From a virus: a stretch of 24,025 nucleotides of DNA. A program made the translations under genes and the position numbers. A model generated the notes under the pieces. The model did no database searches. It had not been told where the DNA came from and saw only the letters and a program-made list of their open reading frames with translations. The stretch covers positions 1-24,025 of the IMG/VR virus record IMGVR_UViG_3300037493_002134, one strand, 5' to 3'. Below are positions 1-7,589 of the stretch, piece after piece (the first letter of the stretch is position 1; each line of letters begins with the position of its first letter).

Positions 1-1631
1 CTAATATCTCCATTAACAATGGTACCTTCAGCAATCATTGTACTAGTTACAGTACCTGTATCTCCTGTAGTAATTATAGTTCCACTTACATCTGGAACTG
101 ATAATGTTCTAGTAGTTGCTGTAGTTATACTTGATAATTGAAACTGTAATTTTTTAGTACCATCTGTTTCATCAATGAAATATGTTGTGCTATCAGATAA
201 TGATTTATTTGTAAGAGTCTGTGCAGTGGTTTTATCAACTGTTGTTGCAGTGTCTATTGCAATTGTTACGCCGGCAGAACCATTATAGGTGGTACCTGAT
301 AATCCAGTGCCAATAGTTAATGCATTTAAATTTGAACCAAGAGATATACCTGAAATTGTGCTTGAAACTAACTTTGTAATTGCAATCGAACCTGCTAACA
401 TTGTATTAGTAACAGAACTTGTATCACCTGTAGTAACTATAGTTCCAGTGACTGCCGGTATTGTAAGAATTGTTCCAGTACCTACTGCGGCAGTAGGTAT
501 TAATTGAACTGTACCAGAAGTAGATCCAGGAAGAGTTACACTGGATATACCTGTTAATGCAAGATTAGCACTTGCTCTATTTAAGGTGACTGCAGTTGTA
601 CCAATATAATTGGTAGAATTACCTAATACTGTATTTGAAATAGTGCCTGTTAAATTTCCAGCAGTAGTATAGTATGATCCATGTTGACCATCTAAATAAT
701 CTGAATTTAAATTAGATACAAGAGTAGTAGAAGTAACTGTTAATGGTGCAGTTCCAGTAGCAATTGTAGAAGTTAATGAACCAACTTTTAATGGAGCATA
801 TGTTGCACTTGTAAAATCAAGAGTAGTTCCTGTAGGTTCTCCAACCATTCCACTGAAAAGTTTCCAAATACCATTATCAGAAGCATCTCTAACTAATCCA
901 GTATGTAAATGAGTTCCTGTATTATAAGCTCCAACTATACCTAAATCAGTAATATCTGCAACATTATTATCACCAATGTAAATTAATGGATCATTAATAA
1001 CTAATTCTGTTGCTGATAACTGAGTAGATCCACCACCAAAAGTAATACTACCAGTAACATATAAATTGTTTTCTATTGTAGTAGTACCTGTATGGGCAGT
1101 ACTACCGATAGAAATAGCAGTTGCTGCTCCACCAATATTAATAGTTGTGGCAATAGTGTTTAATAAATTAAAAGTGGTACTACCGGTGGTTAAACTGGTT
1201 GTAACTGCCGGAGAGGTAAGGGTTTTATTAGTAAGAGTCTGAATACCAGTAAGAGTTGCAACAGTAGAATCTATTGCAATAGTTACTGCAGAAGAACCAT
1301 TATAGGAAGTACCTGATAAACCAGTACTAATAGTTAAGGCATTTGGATTTGATGCAGTAATTGTTGCAGATCCACCTAAACTAATAGATGATCCATTTAC
1401 AGTAATTGAACTATTTGTTAATTTGGCATTAGCAATAGAACCGGCAAGCATTGTATTAGTGACAGAACCTGTATCTCCAGTTGTTACTGCAGTTCCAGTT
1501 ACGGCAGGCAGTGTTAAAGTATTTGATCCTGCGGTAGCAGTTGCTAAAACAGTAATAGTACCAGATGTTGATCCAGTTAATTGAAGATTAGGTGTGATTG
1601 CCCCATTCTTTACTACAAACTCGTTTGCCAT
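1..1631 (-). CDS. Repeat-rich tail fibre protein, 3' end beyond the window (partial)
   Basis: This open frame starts with ATG at 1631 and stays open for 543 codons to the left edge, so the C-terminus is missing. An AGGG ribosome-binding site lies about 8 bases before the start (gataggg). The protein starts MANEFVVKNG and is mostly Ser/Thr/Gly/Ala repeats of the kinds TGLSGTSYNGSS, QTLTNKTLTSP and GDTGSVT.TM, which are typical of T4-like cyanophage fibres. Around residues 240-260 is a GLVRDASDNGIWKLFSG segment, and around 310-322 a SDYLDGQHGSYY motif; both recur in phage tail fibres and are thought to lie near shaft-tip boundaries. It is the third fibre-like gene in a row and shares long DNA repeats with the 526-aa gene upstream. 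A perfect T4-type late promoter octamer lies about 55 bases before the start. The virion-fibre role is well supported, but which fibre it is remains unknown. Confidence 0.85.
   Translation of the reverse strand, partial: MANEFVVKNGAITPNLQLTGSTSGTITVLATATAGSNTLTLPAVTGTAVTTGDTGSVTNTMLAGSIANAKLTNSSITVNGSSISLGGSATITASNPNALTISTGLSGTSYNGSSAVTIAIDSTVATLTGIQTLTNKTLTSPAVTTSLTTGSTTFNLLNTIATTINIGGAATAISIGSTAHTGTTTIENNLYVTGSITFGGGSTQLSATELVINDPLIYIGDNNVADITDLGIVGAYNTGTHLHTGLVRDASDNGIWKLFSGMVGEPTGTTLDFTSATYAPLKVGSLTSTIATGTAPLTVTSTTLVSNLNSDYLDGQHGSYYTTAGNLTGTISNTVLGNSTNYIGTTAVTLNRASANLALTGISSVTLPGSTSGTVQLIPTAAVGTGTILTIPAVTGTIVTTGDTSSVTNTMLAGSIAITKLVSSTISGISLGSNLNALTIGTGLSGTTYNGSAGVTIAIDTATTVDKTTAQTLTNKSLSDSTTYFIDETDGTKKLQFQLSSITTATTRTLSVPDVSGTIITTGDTGTVTSTMIAEGTIVNGDI
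412..608. repeat. Fibre-gene direct repeat A, copy 1
   Basis: Aligns without gaps to 2257-2453 (offset 1845 bases, in frame). It includes a 32-base identical run (451-482) and a 23-base identical run (484-506). It encodes the SSVTLPGSTSGTVQLIPTAA block and neighbours. Homology continues toward lower coordinates after a 36-base in-frame length difference. Confidence 0.85.
1201..1340. repeat. Fibre-gene direct repeat B, copy 1
   Basis: Aligns without gaps to 2941-3080 (offset 1740, in frame), with a 29-base identical run at 1210-1238. It encodes TGLSGTSYNGSSAVTIAIDS and QTLTNKTLTSP. Related shorter copies lie at about 237-324 and 2043-2130. Confidence 0.85.
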
Positions 1632-1658
1632 CTCATTTCCCTATCCACGAGATTAAAA

Positions 1659-3239
1659 TTATACAACTATTGTTGTTCTTGATATATTTATAGTTGCTGA
1701 AGTTACTGATCCCATTGTTACTAGTAATCTAACATTACCTGTATTAATATCTGTAGCAAATGTTCCAAGTGAACCATTAGTATTCATCATACCGTATTCA
1801 GTCATAGTAGTAGTTGTGCCATTATGAATAACAAGGATTTCTGAAACTTGATAATTTGTTCCTTGCGTAATTTGTACAATGTATTTTGATGATCGATAAG
1901 TAGCAACAGCAAATGTATCTACTGCAGTTTGAGATACTGTAGCAACGGTTGCTTGAATTACATTTTCATTCGCAATTGTTGTAGAACCAGTTTTCTTATC
2001 AAATGCATTTAATGATTTATTTGATAATGTTTGAGCCCCAGTTAAAGTAACAACAGTAGAATCTATTGCAATAGTTACTGCAGAAGATCCATTATATGAA
2101 GTACCTGATAATCCAGATCCGATAGTTAATGTATTAAGATTAGATCCAAGTGTAATACCAGAAATAGTACTAGCAGCAAGTTTAGAAACTGCTATTGCTG
2201 CTGAAGCATTGATGTCTGTATTAACTATAGTACCATCTAAAATCATAGTAGATGTTACAGAACCTGTATCTCCACTTGTTATTATAGTACCAGTAACTGC
2301 CGGTATTGTAAGAATTGTTCCAGTACCAACTGCGGCAGTAGGTATTAATTGGACTGTCCCTGAAGTGCTTCCAGGTAATGTAACTGAACTTATACCAGTT
2401 AATGCAAGGTTAGCAGTTGTTCTATTAATAGCAACTGATGTAGTACCAATAAACATTGTTTGAGAAGGCGAGGCATAATCAGTACCTGCAGTAGCAGCAC
2501 TTATTGCTGTTCCATTTCCTTTCAATATTCCAGTAATAGAAGTTGTTAAGGTAATAGCAGGAGTAGAAGTACTTGTTGCTACTGTACCGGCAAAACCATT
2601 AGCAGATACAACAGAAACAGAAGTTACACTACCTGTACCACCCAATAAATTTGTACCAACACTACCGAGACTTGCAGTTAAATCGATATAAACACCACGA
2701 TTAGTTCCACCATCTTCCCAAATACGCAACTTGTTTTGATAGATGTCTATTCTCACCCCTGTCCCGCCAATGGTGCTATTGGTTTGAGGTTTTGACAATA
2801 GAATTTCACCTCCCTCATCGCCACTAGAATATGAGCTAACAAGATTTCCTGTAGAAGTTACAGAAGAACCAGTAATAGCAGCAGGAGTAGTTCCACCAAT
2901 AATACAGTTGTTTAATGTACCTCCTGAAATGGTACTTGTATTAATTGTAGGAGAGGTAAGGGTTTTATTAGTAAGAGTTTGATAACCTGTTAATGTGGCA
3001 ACAGTAGAATCAATAGCAATAGTAACTGCAGAAGAACCATTATATGAAGTACCTGATAATCCAGTACCGATAGTTAACGCAGATGAAGTTACATTTAAAG
3101 ATTTAATTACATTGGATGCATTTTTAAAATACAGTTTTTCATCTGTATAATTTAATGCTAATTCACCGTAAGCTAAATCAGTAGTTAATGGGACTTTAGA
3201 AGCAACAGAAGACTTCTTTAATAGAACTGTATTTGCCAT
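1659..3239 (-). CDS. Repeat-rich tail fibre protein with conserved C-terminal tip domain (526 aa)
   Basis: The N-terminus (LLKKSSVASKVPLTTDLAYG, then ELALNYTDEKLYFKN, residues 6-41) is the short attachment-like motif found at the start of many T4-like marine phage fibre proteins. The middle is built from repeats: TGLSGTSYNGSS.VTIAIDST occurs near both ends and QTL.NK occurs twice. Residues about 426-526 form a distinct, less repetitive domain with ATYRSSKYIVQITQGTNYQV, SEILVIHNG and TEYG motifs. This arrangement is well known at the C-termini of cyanophage structural proteins and probably forms the distal tip. The ATG has AGGA 8 bases upstream. A hairpin terminator separates it from the 859-aa fibre gene, so it may be expressed separately. 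Virion fibre is likely; the exact location on the particle is inferred. Confidence 0.87.
   Translation of the reverse strand: MANTVLLKKSSVASKVPLTTDLAYGELALNYTDEKLYFKNASNVIKSLNVTSSALTIGTGLSGTSYNGSSAVTIAIDSTVATLTGYQTLTNKTLTSPTINTSTISGGTLNNCIIGGTTPAAITGSSVTSTGNLVSSYSSGDEGGEILLSKPQTNSTIGGTGVRIDIYQNKLRIWEDGGTNRGVYIDLTASLGSVGTNLLGGTGSVTSVSVVSANGFAGTVATSTSTPAITLTTSITGILKGNGTAISAATAGTDYASPSQTMFIGTTSVAINRTTANLALTGISSVTLPGSTSGTVQLIPTAAVGTGTILTIPAVTGTIITSGDTGSVTSTMILDGTIVNTDINASAAIAVSKLAASTISGITLGSNLNTLTIGSGLSGTSYNGSSAVTIAIDSTVVTLTGAQTLSNKSLNAFDKKTGSTTIANENVIQATVATVSQTAVDTFAVATYRSSKYIVQITQGTNYQVSEILVIHNGTTTTMTEYGMMNTNGSLGTFATDINTGNVRLLVTMGSVTSATINISRTTIVV
1685..1692 (-). promoter_or_regulatory. T4-type late promoter octamer (TATAAATA)
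   Basis: On the minus strand this is a perfect TATAAATA, the sigma-gp55-type late promoter core of T4-like phages. It sits in the last codons of the 526-aa gene, about 55 bases before the start of the partial fibre gene. That spacing leaves a plausible leader of roughly 45 bases. Confidence 0.6.
2257..2453. repeat. Fibre-gene direct repeat A, copy 2
   Basis: Second copy of the repeat at 412-608, in the same reading frame of the neighbouring 526-aa fibre gene. The two genes share this part as paralogous shaft sequence. Confidence 0.85.
2941..3080. repeat. Fibre-gene direct repeat B, copy 2
   Basis: Second copy of the repeat at 1201-1340, near the N-terminal end of the 526-aa fibre gene. Confidence 0.85.
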
Positions 3240-3259
3240 TGTGATTCCTAAAAAGGATT

Positions 3260-3286
3260 AATAAAAGGGGGAGTAATAACTCCCCT
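3260..3286 (-). terminator. Intrinsic terminator between the 859- and 526-aa fibre genes
   Basis: On the minus strand a perfect 7-bp GC-rich stem (GGGGAGT / ACTCCCC) encloses a 4-base TATT loop (arms at 3279-3285 and 3268-3274) and is followed by CTTTTATT. It falls in the 58-base gap after the 859-aa stop and before the 526-aa start. The U-run is interrupted, so termination is probably partial. It would lower expression of the downstream fibres or define separate transcripts. Confidence 0.65.
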
Positions 3287-3297
3287 GAATAATATTA

Positions 3298-5877
3298 TTA
3301 GTATGTACCGCCGTCGATATTAAATCCGTCTAAAGTAGATGTACCATTACCTGCTCCGGTAATATTAGTGCCAACATATATTGCTTTAGCAACTGATAAA
3401 CCTCCACTTAATACAACTGGAGCAGTTCCAAGCGCAGAAGCGTCGGTAACAGAAGTAAATGTTACATTACCAGAAGCAGCAACAGTGGTACCACTAAAAG
3501 ATGAAGTAGTAATTGTTTTATTGCTTAATGCCTCAGAACCTGCAAGAGTTGATAAAGTTCCAGTTGTAGGTAATGTAACAGAAGTTATAGCAGTTGCTGC
3601 AAGAGTAATAGCAAAAGCGCCACTAGTACTAAATGCACCAGCAGTAGAAATATTTCCACCTAGAGTAATTGTACTTGAATTAGCTACGCCAGTTCCACCT
3701 TTAGCAGAAGCTATTACTGTTCCTGACCAAACACCTGTTGTAATAGTACCTAATGTAGTAATAGAAGATTGACCTACATAAGTAGAAGCAATATCTATAC
3801 TATCAGCATTAATAGTAATTCTACTTGCGGTACCAACTATATCAAGAACACCGGAAGTTAATGTTAAACCACCTCCAGCAACAGATGATTTTAATTGTAA
3901 ATAATCAGCAGCAACTTCTATGCCGCCAGTAGCAGAAGCTTGTACAAAGAATGTTGTACCAGTTTGACCTAAACCATCACCGGCAGTATATGCACCAGCA
4001 CCAGAGAATTGTACCCAAGATTGACTACTAAAACTTATTAAATAAGAATTTGATTGTACCCAACCTGTTTTAGCATATAGTGTACCTTCTTGAATGAATA
4101 TAGATGCACCTAATAACTCACTATATACATCAGCATCAGCAGATCTTGTTAACGTATAGTTAGCACCACTTTCAATATAATCGTAAATACCATTATCGGA
4201 TGTTGTGATTTGTCCTAGTAGTAATAATCTATAAGTACTTTCTAATGCGCCATGACCATCAATATTCAACGCAGTCATAGAAGCAATTGTACCAGTCAAT
4301 GGTACATTTCCAATTGCTAATAAGTGTGCTGCTTGTTTCCAAGTTAAACCTGTTATTTTATTATCAACATAATCTCTTGTTACAGCGTCATTTCCAGTAG
4401 TTGGAGTTGCAAGATTTGTAATTCTTGCTCCATTAACATCAACAGTACCTGTACCATTTGGATCTAATGAAATATTACCATTAGTATCAGTAGATGATAT
4501 AGTATTACCATTAATATTAATATTATCAATAGCTAATTCAGTTAATCCAACAAGAGTTGTAGAGGTAGCACCTAAAGCAACAGAAGTAGAACCAAAGGTA
4601 ACTGACGTATTAACAAGTGCACTATTACCAATATTGGTAAATGTATTGGTAGACCCACTAATTGATTTATTTGTTAATGTATCTGTTGTTGCTTTACCAA
4701 CTAATGTATCTGTAGCAGCAGGTAATGTTAATATACCTGAAGCAGCACCATTTGTTGTTAAAGTAGTTTGCCCACTAACACTACCATTAAAATTAATACC
4801 ACCTGAAATACTAGGTGTAGTTGCTAATACAACTGTTGAACCAGTACCAGTATATGCAGTAATTGCATTACTATTAATACTAAAACTATTGCCTGTACCG
4901 GCAGTATTAAAGGTTTTATTTGTAAATGTATCGGTTGTTGCTTTACCAACTAATGTATCTGTAGCAGCAGGTAGAGTTAATGAATTAGAACCTGCAGTTG
5001 CAGTAGCTAAAACAGTAATAGTACCTGAAGATGAACCATTAAACTTTGCACCGGTAGCACCAATTGTTGGTAGTGTTAGTGTTTTATTTTGTAGTGTTTG
5101 AGTATCTGCTAAAGTAACAACAGTAGTATCAATATCAAATGTAACAGTATTATTTGTTATTGTAGAAGTAAGGCCATTACCTCCTAAAAATATCAATGTA
5201 TCTGATAATAAAGCAACTGCATCTGTTCCAGTATCACCGGAAATATTTAAATTAGATGCTACAGATGCTGTAGTTACAGTTGTAAGTTGTCCTTGAGCAT
5301 TAACGGTAATTACAGGAATTGCCGTGGCAGAACCATATGTATTAGCACTTACAGTAGTATTTGTAATAGAAATTGTAGTTGTATTACCACCATCACTATT
5401 TGCAACTGTAATACCTGTACCGGCAGTAACTGCTCCGCCTACAGTATCGTAAATATATTCTGATAATGGAGTTGCATTATCACCAATATATGGATTAGTG
5501 ATAATGGTTTTACCAGTACCATTAGGTGTAAGAACAATATTACCATTAGTATCTGTAGAACTAATAGTATTTGTAGAACCTGTAAGGGTAATATTACCTA
5601 CATTAATATTATTGATTTTACTATTAGAATCAATAACTATAGCAGATGATGCAGTAAGAGTTCCAGGAGATTGATCCAGCATGTCGGTAAAATATTTACC
5701 GCCTATAACATAATGGTTTGTAGCATTTCCTGCTGTTTCTGTACCTATACCAATATAAAGTCTATCGCCGCCATTACTGCCATTATCGGTTAATGCTGAA
5801 TACGCCATTTCGCCTGCGGCAAGAGCACTTGGATTCCCGCTGACTGTACTTCTTTTAATTCTTATGGTTGATGCCAT
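3298..5877 (-). CDS. Long repeat-rich tail fibre / virion structural protein (859 aa)
   Basis: The protein begins with STIRIKRSTVSGNPSALAAG and GEMAYSALTD followed by GDRLYIGIG, a start seen in many marine T4-like fibre proteins. Residues about 80-500 are low-complexity repeats (SSTDTNGNI.L.PNGTG twice, LTLPAATDTLVGKATTDT twice). NDAVTRDYVDNKITGLTWKQ opens a more globular module at about residues 490-630, with SDNGIYDY and GASIFIQEGTLYAKTGW; this module is common in phage fibres. The C-terminal part returns to KGGTG and TLPTTGTLSTLAG repeats and ends in FNIDGGTY. It lacks the tip domains seen in the 662- and 526-aa proteins, so it could be a shaft or connector. A GGAG sequence lies about 10 bases before the ATG. 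The upstream 80-aa gene ends 16 bases away. Confidence 0.87.
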   Translation of the reverse strand: MASTIRIKRSTVSGNPSALAAGEMAYSALTDNGSNGGDRLYIGIGTETAGNATNHYVIGGKYFTDMLDQSPGTLTASSAIVIDSNSKINNINVGNITLTGSTNTISSTDTNGNIVLTPNGTGKTIITNPYIGDNATPLSEYIYDTVGGAVTAGTGITVANSDGGNTTTISITNTTVSANTYGSATAIPVITVNAQGQLTTVTTASVASNLNISGDTGTDAVALLSDTLIFLGGNGLTSTITNNTVTFDIDTTVVTLADTQTLQNKTLTLPTIGATGAKFNGSSSGTITVLATATAGSNSLTLPAATDTLVGKATTDTFTNKTFNTAGTGNSFSINSNAITAYTGTGSTVVLATTPSISGGINFNGSVSGQTTLTTNGAASGILTLPAATDTLVGKATTDTLTNKSISGSTNTFTNIGNSALVNTSVTFGSTSVALGATSTTLVGLTELAIDNININGNTISSTDTNGNISLDPNGTGTVDVNGARITNLATPTTGNDAVTRDYVDNKITGLTWKQAAHLLAIGNVPLTGTIASMTALNIDGHGALESTYRLLLLGQITTSDNGIYDYIESGANYTLTRSADADVYSELLGASIFIQEGTLYAKTGWVQSNSYLISFSSQSWVQFSGAGAYTAGDGLGQTGTTFFVQASATGGIEVAADYLQLKSSVAGGGLTLTSGVLDIVGTASRITINADSIDIASTYVGQSSITTLGTITTGVWSGTVIASAKGGTGVANSSTITLGGNISTAGAFSTSGAFAITLAATAITSVTLPTTGTLSTLAGSEALSNKTITTSSFSGTTVAASGNVTFTSVTDASALGTAPVVLSGGLSVAKAIYVGTNITGAGNGTSTLDGFNIDGGTY
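4685..4724. repeat. 40-base perfect direct repeat in the 859-aa fibre gene, copy 1
   Basis: Identical over 40 bases to 4934-4973, 249 bases (83 codons) away and in frame. It encodes part of LPAATDTLVGKATTDT. Recombination between the copies would remove or add 83 codons without a frameshift. Confidence 0.88.
4934..4973. repeat. 40-base perfect direct repeat in the 859-aa fibre gene, copy 2
   Basis: Second copy of the 40-base repeat at 4685-4724, in the same frame. Confidence 0.88.
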
Positions 5878-5893
5878 TTTTTAGTTATCTCCG

Positions 5894-6136
5894 TTAAAAT
5901 TCGCCAGCTTCCATATCTTGTAAATCAAGATGTATGGTGGATGTCCATTTATTTGTAATAGAATTAAACACAAGCACAGAACCGTTTTGTATAATCGAGG
6001 TATCTACATTACCTATATCAGATATAGAACTAAGTATTGCAGGGTTTGCTAAATTACTAGAAACGTATGGTCCCGTATCATATCCAACCGATGCAGTTAA
6101 ATAGTTTTGGTCTACTATTGCTATAATATCTGCCAT
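5894..6136 (-). CDS. Small fibre-associated structural protein (80 aa)
   Basis: This short protein contains ISDIGNVDTSIIQNGSVLVF followed by NSITNKW. It is a compact version of the 'D.v.....NG.vLvyns.t.kW' motif that is frequent in phage fibre proteins. It ends in DMEAGEF, which resembles the FNIDGGTY end of the next protein. The start lies one base after the stop of the 112-aa gene (TAATATG), with no clear ribosome-binding site, so translation is probably coupled. Its exact role is unknown. Context and the motif suggest a small virion part or fibre linker. Confidence 0.7.
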   Translation of the reverse strand: MADIIAIVDQNYLTASVGYDTGPYVSSNLANPAILSSISDIGNVDTSIIQNGSVLVFNSITNKWTSTIHLDLQDMEAGEF

Positions 6137-6137
6137 A

Positions 6138-6476
6138 TTATATTTGGGTTATTTGTGGTGTTATTGTAGCTATGCCTTCAACTACTCTTGTTTTTATTCC
6201 AGTACTTGTTTGTGTTATCTCAATATCATAAAGGTATCTACCAGGAGGTATTGCTCCGGATTCAGATGAAGTTAATTGGATACGAACTTTACCTGCAACA
6301 GCATCATAAATTGTAGTATTAAAGTTAAAGGCAACAGATGAATTATACGATTTACGCATCTGTGATTTTGCTGTAAAACCAGTCAAATTTAGCGGTATAG
6401 TATTTGATGCTGCTACAGTAATTATGTTACTGTAATCAGCACCTGCATCTACAAATAGATTAGCAACCGTTGCCAT
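6138..6476 (-). CDS. Small virion structural protein with Ig-like/BppU-like pattern (112 aa)
   Basis: The protein reads as one small beta-rich domain: NLTGFTAKSQMRKSYNSS, then KVRIQLTSSESGAIPPGRYL, YDIEITQ and TRVVEGIATITP. This pattern (a bounded strand pair, 'LTG.t....iR', then 'G.y.Ydiei....g......G...v.p') is common in short phage proteins near fibre genes. It also resembles upper-baseplate (BppU-type) Ig-like domains. The ATG is preceded by AGAGGA at 8 bases. The fold is inferred from the strand pattern; a virion role is likely from context. Confidence 0.72.
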   Translation of the reverse strand: MATVANLFVDAGADYSNIITVAASNTIPLNLTGFTAKSQMRKSYNSSVAFNFNTTIYDAVAGKVRIQLTSSESGAIPPGRYLYDIEITQTSTGIKTRVVEGIATITPQITQI

Positions 6477-6491
6477 TTAAATCCTCTTTTT

Positions 6492-6499
6492 TATTTATT
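6492..6499 (-). promoter_or_regulatory. Possible AATAAATA late-promoter-like element
   Basis: AATAAATA overlaps the stop codon of the 151-aa gene, but it is only about 16 bases before the 112-aa start. A transcript from here would have almost no leader, and the AGAGGA ribosome-binding site would be at its very 5' end. This may simply be AT-rich spacer. Confidence 0.25.
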
Positions 6500-6953
6500 A
6501 AGCAATACGAATTAAACCAGTAGTACTGTTATTTGTAGGCATTGTTAAAGTAAATGTACCTGATGTGATACTTTGTGGTGAGAATGTAAATACACCAACA
6601 GCATTTTTACCTGCTACAGTTGAGTTATATATCAACAATGTATCAAAACCAGTAATAGTTACGCCTGTCCAAGTCATTGAACCTGAAGGAGTCCAATAAG
6701 TTGTGCCTAAAGTATTTGCTGGAGCAGAAGCATTTGCAATTGATACTCCTCCTGCAGTATAAGTACCAGTAGCAGAAACTTCACCTGAAGTTGTATAAGC
6801 GCCTGATGCTGAAGATAATGTAGCTGTTGCTAAGTATAATGCACCATAAAATGTGTCTGCTGCAGCTTTACCACCTGTAGCAATAGAAAATGCATGAACT
6901 CCGTTCATTAAGTCAGTTTTGAAAGTATTGCATAAACCTGCAGTATTTGCCAT
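6498..6953 (-). CDS. Conserved phage structural protein (151 aa)
   Basis: The order CNTFKTDLMNGVHAF, DTFYGALYLATATLS, AYTTSGEVSATGTYTAGGVS, MTWTGVTITGFDTLLIYNS and a C-terminal NNSTTGLIRIA closely follows a family of about 130-150 residues found near tail or fibre genes in many marine phages. The characteristic features are 'Y.ttGE.sgtGYtaGG..l', 'a.liYNst..n.a' and a final 'iIriA'. The family has no assigned biochemical role that I know of; its location suggests a virion component. AAGGAAA lies ahead of the ATG. The gene starts 18 bases after the 81-aa gene. Confidence 0.75.
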   Translation of the reverse strand: MANTAGLCNTFKTDLMNGVHAFSIATGGKAAADTFYGALYLATATLSSASGAYTTSGEVSATGTYTAGGVSIANASAPANTLGTTYWTPSGSMTWTGVTITGFDTLLIYNSTVAGKNAVGVFTFSPQSITSGTFTLTMPTNNSTTGLIRIA

Positions 6954-6971
6954 TTTTGTATTTCCTTAAAT

Positions 6972-7217
6972 TTAAAAAGTTGATTGTGCTACGCCAAGTT
7001 GTCCAAATGGATTATTTGTGTAAGTGTGAGCATTTGATTTTACTAATTCTTCATCTAAAAACCATTTTTCACTAAATAAAATATATGCAGATTCTACAAT
7101 CCATTCAGTTTTATATGTTAATGCTACTTCTGGTATATTACCCTTTGAAGTATATATTAATGGTGCATCAGTTGGATTTGCATTTGCAATCGCAGCAGAA
7201 TAGTCTATTTCATTCAT
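6972..7217 (-). CDS. Hypothetical protein in fibre cluster (81 aa)
   Basis: I do not recognise this protein with confidence. It is a single small domain rich in aromatic residues (YKTEWIVESAYILFSEKWFL, then DEELVKSNAHTY), without a signal peptide or membrane segment. It lies between a fibre-assembly-like gene and a conserved structural gene. A perfect TATAAATA octamer lies in the 39-base gap ahead of it, so it is probably the first gene of a late transcript that continues through the small proteins. The reading frame is credible because of its tight fit between neighbours and its dedicated promoter-like element. Confidence 0.65.
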   Translation of the reverse strand: MNEIDYSAAIANANPTDAPLIYTSKGNIPEVALTYKTEWIVESAYILFSEKWFLDEELVKSNAHTYTNNPFGQLGVAQSTF

Positions 7218-7244
7218 AGTATGTTCTCAGTAATTATCATATAG

Positions 7245-7252
7245 TATTTATA
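7245..7252 (-). promoter_or_regulatory. T4-type late promoter octamer (TATAAATA)
   Basis: A perfect TATAAATA on the minus strand in the 39-base gap between the 110-aa and 81-aa genes. It ends 28 bases before the 81-aa start. It is the clearest promoter in the window because it is in a true intergenic gap and well spaced. Confidence 0.7.
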
Positions 7253-7256
7253 AGTT

Positions 7257-7589
7257 TTAAATATGTGGTTTTGGATACAAATCTTTTATTGCTTTAATAT
7301 TTTCTTTCCAAACATCAAAACCTTGGTTATAAAGAACATCCAATTGTTCTGCAATTGTCGGATAATTTTCTTTTCTTAACTTTTTATATTTATTAAATTC
7401 ATATTCATCTTGCAATCTTTGAATTTCATCATCAACTTGTTTTTTAGTTGGCTTCTTTTGGGTAGTATCCGACCATTCTATATTTTCATATGTTTGGTCT
7501 CCAGTAATAGACCAAATTGCACCTGGTCTTAGTATTTGAAGTACATGAGTAACATCAAATACTTCAATTAGATCGTGTTTGTATATCAT
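7257..7589 (-). CDS. XkdW-like / tail-fibre-associated small protein (110 aa)
   Basis: The N-terminal half has LRPGAIWSITGDQTYENIEW, a pattern like the 'lrPg..w...gd.y..i.W.d....pt..ev' start of small phage proteins encoded just after fibre genes. Lys/Glu-rich helix KKQVDDEIQRLQDEYEFNKY follows. The C-terminal YPTIAEQLDVLYNQGFDVWK and KAIKDLYPKP closely match the XkdW-type motif 'yPsi.dQLD.ly..g....w...I..vk..yPkp'. Its start overlaps the stop of the 662-aa fibre by one base (TAATG), which argues for coupled translation. A fibre chaperone or small accessory protein is the best guess; this is inference from position, not shown by sequence. Confidence 0.72.
   Translation of the reverse strand: MIYKHDLIEVFDVTHVLQILRPGAIWSITGDQTYENIEWSDTTQKKPTKKQVDDEIQRLQDEYEFNKYKKLRKENYPTIAEQLDVLYNQGFDVWKENIKAIKDLYPKPHI

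Noticed and set aside
289-507. Plus-strand open frames at 289-507 and 2209-2463 with similar sequence
   Set aside because: Their likeness comes from the fibre DNA repeat A on the other strand, not from two conserved plus-strand genes.
237-3080. CRISPR array or diversity-generating template suggested by repeated blocks
   Set aside because: The repeats are in-frame protein-coding shaft units of irregular spacing, with no spacers. No reverse transcriptase or A-biased template/variable pair is seen in the window.
3368-3772. Plus-strand open frame of 134 codons
   Set aside because: Antisense to the 859-aa fibre gene, with a Val/Ala/Pro-rich composition that mirrors its Thr/Ser/Gly codons. No ribosome-binding site or family resemblance.
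4634-5101. Plus-strand open frame of 155 codons with internal repeats
   Set aside because: It lies wholly antisense to the 859-aa fibre gene, and its repeats mirror the fibre's own repeats. It is a shadow frame.
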